The notes below the pieces were generated by a model that was not told the DNA's origin, did not search any database, and saw nothing but the letters and a program-made list of their open reading frames with translations. This document shows positions 12,206 to 20,816 of a DNA stretch of 64,000 bases, in pieces. Positions within the stretch are counted from its first letter, which is position 1. Every line of letters starts with the position of its first letter. Position numbers and translations under genes: made by a program. Source of the stretch: Erodium maritimum (lineage: Eukaryota; Streptophyta; Magnoliopsida; Geraniales; Geraniaceae); assembly GCA_963921825.1 (NCBI GenBank), contig OY997593.1, positions 67,688,039 through 67,752,038 on the forward strand, given 5' to 3'.

Positions 12206-14036
12206 TCATAGGGGCACTCTGTAGGATGGATCAGCCATCGTGAGTATGAAGAGATTAGCTCTGTTGCCTCTTGATATCCTGCAAAAAAAAAAAGAATATC
12301 AGCATACAGAGAGCTTTGCCTGAAAATGACGGTATCATGTTTCGATCATCGATTCCTCGTACCTTAGCTCCGAATCCAAGTAAGTGATTTCCAATTCACC
12401 CTTGCCACTTCCACGTGATTTAACAGGTATCTGTCAAATTACATCATATGTTCATGTTTCTTAACCAAAACATTAAGAATATTAAGAACATAAGCCTACC
12501 ACTGCAGCAATTTTGAAGTAGTCGAATTTAACTGCGACCCTTCTTCCGTTCAGAGGCACCAGATTCGCTGTGGCCTGCAGGAATGTTTAGATCATACAAG
12601 TGATCAATTTATATTAAGGGACGATGACAGAAATGTATAGTATACTATAGTTTGATTGCAGATTGTTACTGTCATCTTTATTTTGTGACAGATTGCTACC
12701 TTATATTTTTATTTAGTTGAAATAAACAGAAAAGGACACTAAAGTAGCATGTGACACACACGTGACCCGTGTAATTTTCAAAATGACAAAATTACCCTTC
12801 TTCCTTTTGTTTGTGTGAGTTAAAAAAAGTTCAAGGTAACACAGTGTCACAAAATGAAGAACTTAAGGAGTAGTTTAGTCTTTTCGCTTTGTTTTTAACT
12901 CCGTCATAAAAGGTGCGATTAAAAAACGTATAAGGTAACAATCTGGCGTAACATACAGATGACGGTAACAACCTGCAATCAAACTAAACTACGAGATATA
13001 TTTCTACTGTTAATTAAAGGTGGTGCTGAATCAGAACTCAGAAGTGAGACCTGATTGAAGAATGGCCAAGTTTCTATATTTTGAGCCCTGAGAGTATCTG
13101 TGTTTATGGCTTGGTAGATCTTTCCATTTGGCCTTAGAAACTTGGGTCTCTGTGTCTGCAAGATTGATTGAGATGTTGTGTAAATGAGCTCCCATTTGCC
13201 ATTCAACAAGTCCGATTTGAGAGGCTCTTTGATCTGGTTCAACCCCTCAAGTTTCCGAGCAATCTGATCAACAGGAACCACATAGTTACTATCTTATCAT
13301 CTTGACTAGGGAAAACATTGTTTTCTAACCTTCTGTGACCTTTAGTTATCACTTCTTAATTGAGATCAACCTATCGAGACATTTCCCAACATAAAAAGTC
13401 GCACAATTTATATGAGCCAACATAAAAGTGATAGTTTGTTACAAAAAATAAAAATGGTATTTTTTATAAGGAAAACCACTTTTTCATACTTATTTTACAC
13501 ATTTTACACGCGATTGTTACTTTTTGTAAACGTGTACCACTTTTGTATTAGGATATGTCACAAAACGTCGATCTCAATTAAAAATCACAAATAACCTTTC
13601 TGATGGGTTAGAAATCGAAGTTACCCCTCTTAACTATCTACTGTGCTCTTCTCAAAGGCTTTGCTTATCATCATCATCAAAGATCAATAAGAAACCTAGT
13701 GAATCCACAACCAGAGAGAAGCATTGACATGATCCACAAGCTCTTGGTCCTGAGGAGTGGCTTCAGCGCCACGATCAAGAGGAGCTATGGCCTCGAAAAG
13801 CTCTTCCTTGAGGCTCTTCACATCTTTTCCTTTTGTGGAAAAACCAGGAAAGAAAGAAACTTTGGTTATGAATTTGGGAGAAGATGAAGACCCAGAAACG
13901 GAACTGAGTGGAAATGATTTGGGTGTGGGTTTTGAGGGCAAAAGGTGTGGTTTTGATGTGAAAATGGTGGATTTTCATGGGTTTGAAGAAAGGTAGTAGT
14001 GGGTTTTGGGTAAGAAATTGCTGCTGCTATGACCAT
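12206..14036 (-). CDS. Fibrillin / plastid-lipid-associated protein, FBN3 (PAP3/4) type, frameshifted
   Basis: Plastid fibrillins are lipocalin-like proteins of plastoglobules and thylakoids that bind lipids and quinones. Five exons have GT-AG borders: 13729-14036, 13051-13263, 12500-12574, 12363-12430, 12206-12278. The protein shows [18 protein letters not shown], then [11 protein letters not shown] (the fibrillin signature), [23 protein letters not shown] and the end DPSYRVPL. Exon 1 joins exon 2 as QELVDH-IARKLEG. The start ATG (14034-14036) opens [16 protein letters not shown], a plausible transit peptide, but it is in a different frame from the domain. Exon 1 is 308 bases and one more base would restore the frame; the A-run at 13940-13943 is the likely site. 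So it is either a real frameshift or a homopolymer error. Expected length is about 245 residues. Confidence 0.8.
13336..13592. mobile_element. MITE-like inverted repeat in fibrillin intron 1
   Basis: The left arm contains TTAATTGAGATC (about 13356-13367) and the right arm the inverse GATCTCAATTAA (about 13570-13581), with further imperfect pairing outward to GGTTAT-like ends. AT-rich, non-coding, about 260 bp. Ends are approximate. Confidence 0.45.
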
Positions 14037-14130
14037 TTGGGATGGATGGTTGGAGAAGATACACTTGGTTTTGATGGGGTTTTGTTGTTGAATAGCTCTG
14101 TTAGTTTCTGCGGACAGGCTTGGTTTTGGC

Positions 14131-14139
14131 CCTTCTGGG
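14131..14139. repeat. Left 9-bp target duplication of the giant MULE
   Basis: CCTTCTGGG directly precedes the element start GGACCAATTT and is repeated exactly at 33321-33329. Nine bases is the standard MULE target duplication length. Confidence 0.85.
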
Positions 14140-14439
14140 GGACCAATTTCTAAAAAGGACTTATGCCAATATCGATTTTGAAAAAAACACTCACCCAATA
14201 TGTATTTTGAAAAAAGGCCTTCAAGACCCTCAACTCAACCAAAGTTGGTCAATGCCGAAACTACCCTTTTGTATTTGGTCAAAATTCCTAAAATGAGGGT
14301 AGCCCCCAATTTCGGCAGCCCCGTCCCCGCCATTTTCAGACCCAGGCACCTCTGAAAACCAGCACCGAGCGGCGTCCACCGCCGTCCACCGGACCACCGC
14401 CGTCCACCGGACAGAGTGTGCCACTGAAGCAAGGTCCAA

Positions 14440-14954
14440 GTAAGTTCAATTCATCCTCACCCTCTTCCAATTTCGTAAATTTCAGTTATAGGTTTTAGTT
14501 GAACTTCGAATTGAGGATGGTTTAGGTTTAGAAATTGGCCCTTTTGAGTGGTATAAAGTAGTGAATGGATTGGAATGGAATAAGGGAGCGAGAAAAAACT
14601 ATAAATTGGATTGGAATGGAATAGGGGAGCGAGCAGCAAAAACTGTAATTACCAGTAGGAGCCGCACGGGCAGAAGAGGTTGAAGACGGACCCCGCACGG
14701 GCGGAGGTGACCATGCGGCCAGGGTAGGTAGAAGACAGAAACCGCACGGCTACACGCAAATGATATACCCGTGCGGTGGCATATGACATACAGGTGTAGT
14801 GACCGCACGGCCGTATACAGCCGTGCGGGAGCGCTTGTCAGTGCCCGTGCGGGTGGTTAGCCACCGTGCGGCCAGTTGCATATCCTGGAATTTGTAATAT
14901 ACTTTGTGAAGTTGTAATTGTGAGGTTTTGTAATTGTTGTTTTTGTTGTCACAG
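14440..14954 (+). other. Predicted 5'-UTR intron of the MULE transposase
   Basis: A donor GTAAGT at 14440 and an acceptor TTGTCACAG ending at 14954 bracket a 515-bp segment just before the ATG at 14957. It contains a duplicated GGATTGGAATGGAAT block (about 14570-14625) and the first cluster of eight CCGTGCGG/CCGCACGG motifs. Intron status is predicted from splice signals only. Confidence 0.45.
14662..14871. repeat. CCGTGCGG/CCGCACGG motif cluster 1
   Basis: Exact 8-mers start at 14662, 14693, 14742, 14769, 14803, 14821, 14845 and 14864, in both orientations, with one-base variants between them (for example CCATGCGG at about 14711). Non-coding, directly upstream of the transposase. Confidence 0.85.
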
Positions 14955-14956
14955 GA

Positions 14957-17403
14957 ATGGGTAGAGTTGCAATACGTGTTACTTACGGTGGGGAATATAA
15001 GGTAGAGGGTGGCAAGTATAACTGGGAATCAGAAAACGAGATAGTTAAAGTTTTCCTGTTGATTATAGTACAACACTGAACACAGTGAAGCATCGCATTT
15101 ATGCTAGGATCGGGGTGAAGGATAGTGATTAAAGCTTAGTTACGTACCTAAGGGGTTTGAAGGAGGATTGACGCCAGAGGAGATCATTGACAATGTTAGT
15201 CTTCAGTGTTTTATAATGGAGAACAGTAATTTAGAATCCAGGGTCGCCTTACGTGTAGAACTGATCAAGAAAGATATCAATGGGGTCGTAGCTGAAACGG
15301 TGGAAGTTGAACAGGGGGTGCAATGTGTTGCAGTTGAGAATCCTGAACATGGAAACAGTGGGCGGGATAATTTTTTTGACGTTGATATTTGGAGTGGTGC
15401 GGGTGTTAATGAAAACCTAGTTATTCGGCGGCGTCCACCACCTAGAGAAAGTGATTCGGATTGGGGAGTATATTCAGAAGCATCATCTCCTACGCCACCA
15501 CCGGTAAGCTTGGATGAAGATAACGGTCAAATTGTGGAGTATGTTGCTCGGAATCAGCAGTTTCCGATAGATACGGTTGATCCAGAACAAACCAGGATCG
15601 GATTTAGGGATGAGTCAGATTTAGTAGTTGGCAAAGAGTTTCGGGACAAACAAGCAGTGATGATGTATCTGACAGAGCTTCAGCAGAAGAAGAATTTTCG
15701 GATACGCCGTGATAGATCAAACAAGGAATTATACGTTGCAAAATGTGTATGCGATACTTGTGGATGGAGGGTGCGTGCAGCAAAGGATCGGGGATCAGAT
15801 ACTTTCACCATCAGAACCTATGAGTCTTTGCATACTTGTCAGACCAGTGATCGGAACACCCAAAACAGGTCTTCTGACAACGGAACAAATTGCTTGTAGG
15901 TTGGCTAAAAAATATGCTGGTGGGAAAAGGATTCCCAGACCTTTGCTAGTTCAAGATGAATTGTTCGGAGATGGTTTAGGCGAATACAAATACTGGAAAT
16001 GCTGGAAGGCAAGAAAACTGGCGTTGATTAAACTTGTAGGGGATCCTGAATTAAGTTATGGATTACTCCCTCTGTATTTGGAACAGGTTCGAAAGCATAA
16101 CGAAGGCGCAGTAACTCATTTGGAGGTGGATGAACACAATAGATTTAAATATGTTTTCGTAGCATATCGACCATGCATTACTTGTTTTAACACTGCTTTA
16201 AGGAAGGTGCTCGCAGTAGATGCGACGTGGTTGAAAACACAGTATCAAGGGATTATGATAATTGCTACAGGTCAAGATGGTAATCATCACCAATATCCAG
16301 TTGCATGGGCGATAATTCATGACTCGGAGAACAACGCGTCATGGGGATGGTTCTTCGAAAAGTTGAGGTCGTTGATCCCGGACGAGGAGGACTTGGTTAT
16401 AATTTCTGATAGGCATAAAAGTATCATCCATTCAGTGGCGACCCTCTACCCAAATGCTAAACATGGCCATTGTAGGTGGCATCTCACCCAAAATGTCAGA
16501 GATTATCATGGGGGTCAGCCGAAAGACAAATTGTCAAGTTTATTCGAAAAAATCGTTGATGCTTACACAGTGGAGAGGTTCCTAGCCAAGTTCGAAAAGT
16601 TGAAAGCAGTGTACCCCAAGGCAGCGCAATATCTGGAGACAACGAACCTAGAACGTCCTCAATGGGCGAGAGCTTACTTCGAAGCCGCTCGGTACAATCT
16701 CATGACCACGAACGGTTCTGAGTGTATCAACAATGCAATACTAGAAGAGAGAAAGTGGCCTATTGTAGAGCTGTTAAACGCCATGCAGAGACTGGTTAGT
16801 CATTGTTTCATGCTTCGTTTAGATGTGTTGGAAAAATTACCTCCTTCCCAAGCTGTTACTCCTAAGGTAGAGAGTATCGTGTCAAGTAGGAATGAGCTAG
16901 TAAAAGACTGCCGAATAATACCAATGAACCTACACGGGCAGTATCGGGTTAATAGTGAACAAAGTGACGTGTATGTTGATTTGGGGATGAAGCGTTGTAG
17001 TTGTCGGGTGTTTGATCTGGATAGAATTCCTTGTGAACATGCCTTAGCGTGTTGTCAGCATGCTCGGGTAGAGATATATTCCTTGTGCTCGAAATATTAC
17101 ACGGTAGAAGCATGGGCTCTGGCATATACTGGAACCATTTACCCAGTGTTGCGAGAAACATAGTGGAATCTTGATGAGGTTTCGGCTGAAGGTCGTAGAG
17201 AGGTTCTCCCTCCAGATTATGAAGTGAGACGCGGTAGACTAACTGAAAGAAGAATCCCTTCAGCAGGTGAGGTGCCAAGAGCGGCTCAAGCGGCTCCGAA
17301 GCGTCCCCGAAAATGTGGGAATTGTTCTAATGTTGGTCACAACAAACGCACATGCCCTGGGCTTGCGTCTGCTAGAGCATCTGCTGGAGCATCTACTGAG
17401 TAA
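14957..17403 (+). pseudogene. MULE transposase (MURA-like), frameshifted
   Basis: The DDE transposase that would cut and insert the element. The start ATG 14957 opens MGRVAIRVTYGGEYKVEGGK, the usual N-terminal fold of MULE transposases. The MuDR DNA-binding region lies at about 15625-15830 (VVGKEFRDKQAV...CDTCGWRVRA). The MULE catalytic domain follows at about 16150-16500 with VLAVDATWLKTQYQG (first Asp) and VIISDRHKS (second Asp). A SWIM zinc finger (CSC...CEH, about 16990-17045) and a CCHC knuckle (CGNCSNVGHNKRTC, about 17311-17352) complete the protein. Breaks are shifts near 15048, 15130 and 15860, and a TAG at 17161-17163 before the zinc knuckle; the final stop is 17401-17403. Domain order is complete, so the parent was autonomous. 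Confidence 0.85.
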
Positions 17404-17585
17404 GGATTTGAATTTCATTATGGTACTACTATTTGGTGAGTGAGGACAATATATGTATTTGATTATGCTACTATTTGGTGACTGAGTGTGCTACATGTAT
17501 TTCATTATGCTAGTGTTTAGGTTTGATGTGAATCGCTTGGTGTTAATGGGTGTAGTGCATATTGTCGTGCGGTCAGAAGTGGGCA

Positions 17586-17810
17586 CCGTGCGGCAGTACA
17601 ACCAACAGTAGTAATGTGTTTAGCCACCGTGCGGTAATCATAGGTCACCGTGCGGTCGAACAGAGAGCAATCGTACTGCGCAAGATATGACCACACGAAT
17701 GGTTATTGACCCGTGCGGGTGACCCGTGCGGTAAGTTCACCACCTGTAGTATTGATCTCTGATCCACCGTGCGGCAGTACAAAAACCCGTGCGGCCTGAT
17801 CACCACACGG
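17586..17810. repeat. CCGTGCGG/CCGCACGG motif cluster 2
   Basis: Exact copies start at 17586, 17627, 17648, 17711, 17724, 17767 and 17787, with variants such as TCGTGCGG (about 17565) and CCACACGG (17803). It lies between the transposase end and the convergent 82-aa gene. Confidence 0.85.
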
Positions 17811-17983
17811 TGTTTTACCTCAAACAATCAAAAATTAGCCATGTAAAGATCAGAATAAAACAGCTTCAACGTTAAACATGTTCCACGTTAAACATCAACC
17901 CTACTTATTACAAGAAAGACTCACACGTATTGTAAAATGTGTGGTCTTTATTTCCGAGACATATAGCATAAACTTTAAACGGA

Positions 17984-18232
17984 TTACCAACGCGCTGGAC
18001 CCATGTCATCACCCGTGGTGAATGACAAGAGGTAGAACTCAAGGTTGTCAAGCTCTTCCACGAGCTTGGTAGCTTTCTGCATGTCTTCCTCTGACCAGTC
18101 TGTTGTATCGCCCGCCCGGACCTCCTCCCGAACCTCCTCTCGAAGTTGGACCGCCTTCGGAAGGATCCGTAGGAGAGCTGTCTTGATTTTCTCGAACCTC
18201 CACATCATCTCACCATGGTTGTGTGCAGCCAT
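17984..18232 (-). CDS. Small helical hypothetical protein (82 aa) of the MULE
   Basis: The open frame from ATG at 18230-18232 to TAA at 17984 encodes MAAHNHGEMMWRFEKIKTAL followed by charged helical sequence (REEVREEVRAG, then SEEDMQKATKLVEELDNLEF). It looks like two alpha-helices, perhaps a coiled coil. I recognise no family. The frame is intact while its neighbour genes are broken, and it sits between two clusters of the CCG-dyad motif. The longer upstream frame starts with GTG, so I prefer the internal ATG. Confidence 0.5.
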   Translation of the reverse strand: MAAHNHGEMMWRFEKIKTALLRILPKAVQLREEVREEVRAGDTTDWSEEDMQKATKLVEELDNLEFYLLSFTTGDDMGPARW

Positions 18233-18408
18233 GGCTGATTTTCTGTTTATCAAATGAATAGATGAAGTGAGAAAAGTGAGTGTACACTCACTCACATTTA
18301 TAGGCGAGGTTGTTAGTGTGGTTAGTTGGTTCCATGACCTGTGGTGTGGTGGTTAGAGTAAATGGTTACATTGAATGTGAGGTGGTTAGGCACATCTTCC
18401 TTTGATGC

Positions 18409-18462
18409 CCGCACGGCAAGTGGTGATGCCCGCACGACTTGAGGTCATTCATGCCCGCACGG
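18409..18462. repeat. CCGCACGG motif cluster 3
   Basis: Exact copies start at 18409 and 18455, with the variant CCGCACGA (about 18430) between them, all in the same orientation and each preceded by GATGC or CATGC. Upstream of both flanking small genes. Confidence 0.75.
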
Positions 18463-18837
18463 CTCGAGGTCATTTCTGTCAATCCCCCACAGATGATGTA
18501 ACTACTCCCTGGACAAAATCTAAACTTTGCAGTACAAAATCTGTGAATACCTATTCAGTCACTACATCCAAGAAAACTTTGCAGATTAATGTCTCTCATT
18601 AATATATCTCACCACCCACTCATCCACCAACTCCAACCCTCTTTACTCTTATTCGCATTGGGCCTATAAATGTGGCTTATGAGGACCATTATTTGTACTC
18701 CAACAAACCTCATTTCCAGCCTATCAATTATCTGTCAAGTTTTCTCGGAATACGTATTCGACGAATGTTCTTGCATTAACATGTTGTATATGTGTTTGTT
18801 TTTTTAGTAGTGTAAGCATGTATATGTTTGTGACAGA

Positions 18838-19236
18838 ATGGATCCCAACCGTGTGAACCGTGCGGAGCGTAGACTGAGGTGCTGGATTCGCCGGGAGCTA
18901 GCCGGAGAATACGTAACAATGTTGGCCGATGGCACCATAGTCAGAATACCCGAACGGCTTTACCAAGCACCGAAACCAGCATGGTCTATAGAGTACTACC
19001 GCTTAATTGAAGAATTCAATCAGGGCTTGGACCGACTGGAGGCAGTCATGCACCAGAAACGTTTACCATGTCCTCCACTCCCTCCTGGTGAAAACCCATT
19101 TATTCAACCGTCGATTAACGAGGATGACCTACTTCATTCTTTCGAGGAGCCAGCTTGGTTCCGGGGTTTCAGACAGTGGATGCTTCGAAACCAACAAATT
19201 GTACAAAGTCTGATTGACAATCTACTTGCTGCGTAA
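18838..19236 (+). CDS. PAWS/PAWF-family hypothetical protein (copy 1, 132 aa)
   Basis: An intact frame from ATG 18838 to TAA. The basic N-terminus (MDPNRVNRAERRLRCWIRRE) is followed by VRIPERLYQAPKPAWSIEYY, a helical stretch with RLEAVM, a Pro-rich linker (PCPPLPPGENPF), then DDLLHSFEEPAWFRGFRQWM and a short C-terminal helix. Three related copies lie further right in the same MULE (19503-19856, 26764-27118, 27726-28121). The two PAW motifs suggest a repeated half-structure. No known family is recognised; a role in the transposon is inferred only from repeated retention. Confidence 0.65.
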   Translation: MDPNRVNRAERRLRCWIRRELAGEYVTMLADGTIVRIPERLYQAPKPAWSIEYYRLIEEFNQGLDRLEAVMHQKRLPCPPLPPGENPFIQPSINEDDLLHSFEEPAWFRGFRQWMLRNQQIVQSLIDNLLAA

Positions 19237-19317
19237 GAGTGTATTTTGGATTTGAACTGTATTACTTATGCTACTTGGTTGAATGAAGTTTATGGTTGTT
19301 GGACTTAGCGAATGATG

Positions 19318-19430
19318 CCGCACGGGTTATTCTTTGCCGCGCGGTTATATGTTCATGGACCCCGTGCGGGTGTGTTGACTGGCCGCATGGTTTAGACTTA
19401 AAGCCGCACGGTCAGTTTTTGACCGCACGG
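19318..19430. repeat. CCGTGCGG/CCGCACGG motif cluster 4
   Basis: Exact copies start at 19318, 19362, 19404 and 19423, with variants CCGCGCGG (19337) and CCGCATGG (about 19383). It lies between the converging copies 1 and 2 of the PAWS/PAWF gene family. Confidence 0.8.
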
Positions 19431-19502
19431 TTTATCAGAGACGGATGCAAAAATGACTTTGGAAGTTCAATTCCATTATTAGTGAAGTTGAAATCAGTTA
19501 CA

Positions 19503-19856
19503 TTAGATGGCAGAGAGTTGTCTAATAATTCTCTCGTCACATTCTTTCACCTGACCCATCCACTGAAGCCAACGCTGGAACCAAGCAGGCTCTTCGACGG
19601 AATTAAAGTCATCCTCAATCCAGTCTGTCCAACGAGGCCTTTGACACGGGGGCCTAGGAGATGGTGCCACGTCTTTCTCACGTTCCAAGCGCTCAATGAC
19701 TTTCAACCGCTCACATGCGTCATCGATTAGTCGGTCGAACTCAATCGACCACGCGGGTGTGAATCGCTTGGTGTTAATGGGTGAGGGTATTCGCTCCAGA
19801 CGAGCTTCACGTCGCCTCCATCGTTGCTCCAGACGAGCATCGTGGTTTGGGTCCAT
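19503..19856 (-). CDS. PAWS/PAWF-family hypothetical protein (copy 2, 117 aa)
   Basis: An intact frame from ATG at 19854-19856 to TAA at 19503. It begins MDPNHDARLEQRWRRREARL and continues with FTPAWSIEFDRLIDDACERL, a helical ERLEREK stretch, a Pro/Arg linker, then FNSVEEPAWFQRWLQWM. It shares the two PAW motifs and spacing of copy 1 but lacks the VRIPERL segment. Its 5' flank (19870-19950) is closely repeated at 27120-27215, upstream of copy 3, so copies 2 and 3 arose by duplication of the whole gene. Function unknown. Confidence 0.65.
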   Translation of the reverse strand: MDPNHDARLEQRWRRREARLERIPSPINTKRFTPAWSIEFDRLIDDACERLKVIERLEREKDVAPSPRPPCQRPRWTDWIEDDFNSVEEPAWFQRWLQWMGQVKECDERIIRQLSAI

Positions 19857-20125
19857 ACTGTCACACACACATAATATGGTTACACCACTTCAACAAACAC
19901 ACACATATACAAAAAACGATTATTCATGAACAGAAGACAAATACCCGAGAAGAAGATGAACTTGAATATGTGTATAAGGAACCAAGGTAGTGATAATGAG
20001 GCTAATCAACCTCATTTATATAAAATTAGTAAGAGTTTAGGCATTAATTTCGTATGGGGAGTTGCTGCCAAGGCATTAATGGCGCACGGGGAACTGTTGC
20101 TTAGACTTTAATGGTTGACAGCAAA

Positions 20126-20294
20126 CCGTGCGGTCAACCCATGAATCCCGCATGGGTGCCGCATGGGGTCGATATTAGGGTTTCTCACCCGGGCGAGTGA
20201 TTGATATCCGTCATCAATGCCTATCCGCACGGGTTAGGAACCCTCATATATACCCCATGCGGGACCCGTGCGGGTCCTTGTGCCTACCGCGCGG
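20126..20294. repeat. CCGTGCGG/CCGCACGG motif cluster 5
   Basis: Exact copies start at 20126, 20225 and 20266, with variants CCGCATGG, CCATGCGG and CCGCGCGG (20287). Non-coding, between PAWS/PAWF copy 2 and the acidic gene. Confidence 0.8.
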
Positions 20295-20420
20295 TTCAGT
20301 CTCAGACCCAAAATGTTCCCTATTCCCTATGTGTTGTTGGGGACATTAAATTTGTTAGTACCTACTACCCACCAACCCAAGCCAAAGTAAGAGTTAGGGT
20401 TTATAAGCTATGTGTTAGGG

Positions 20421-20816
20421 TTAGGGTTTAGGGAATATATTCCTTCCATAAAGTTGGTTACATCAAATCGATGTAAGGAGGAATATATTCTTCCTCATCT
20501 TCTATAAGTAACAACAATGGAATTACATAATACGCGCACACTCATAATCTACTACATCATCACTTCATGTAATGTCAAGGGTTATTCTACTTCCCAACCC
20601 ATAGCCAGGGTTAGGGTTAGGGTTAGGGTTAGGGTTTCGGGTACAATGAGTAGGGTTTAGGGTTTAGGGAATATATTCCTTCCATAAAGTTGGTTACATC
20701 AAATCGATGTGAGGAGGAATATATTCTTCCTCATCTTCTATAAGTATCAACAATGGAACTACATAATACTTGCACACTCATAATCTACTACATCATCACT
20801 TCATGTAATGTCAAGG
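20421..20816 (+). repeat. Tandem duplication (236-bp step) of the acidic gene's promoter
   Basis: About 160 bp beginning TTTAGGGAATATATTCCTTC is present at 20425-20580 and again, nearly identical, at 20661-20816. Both copies run through the start codon. The first copy's ATG (20572) reads only ten codons before TAG, while the second (20808) opens the acidic protein. The duplicated unit includes GAATATATTC palindromes. Confidence 0.8.
20606..20636 (+). repeat. Short telomere-like GGGTTA repeat
   Basis: Four to five consecutive GGGTTA units ending in GGGTTTCGGG, between the two promoter copies. Similar single units occur at about 20390-20430 and 26601-26615. Too short to be a true interstitial telomere. 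Confidence 0.6.

Noticed and set aside
13051-13296. Fibrillin exon 2 starting upstream of 13263
   Set aside because: A start before NYVVPVDQ would need a poor splice junction. The border GATCAG/ATTGCT gives a seamless family match with exon 1 ending at 13729.
20606-20636. Interstitial telomere
   Set aside because: Only four to five units, of GGGTTA rather than the usual plant seven-base repeat; more likely local slippage.
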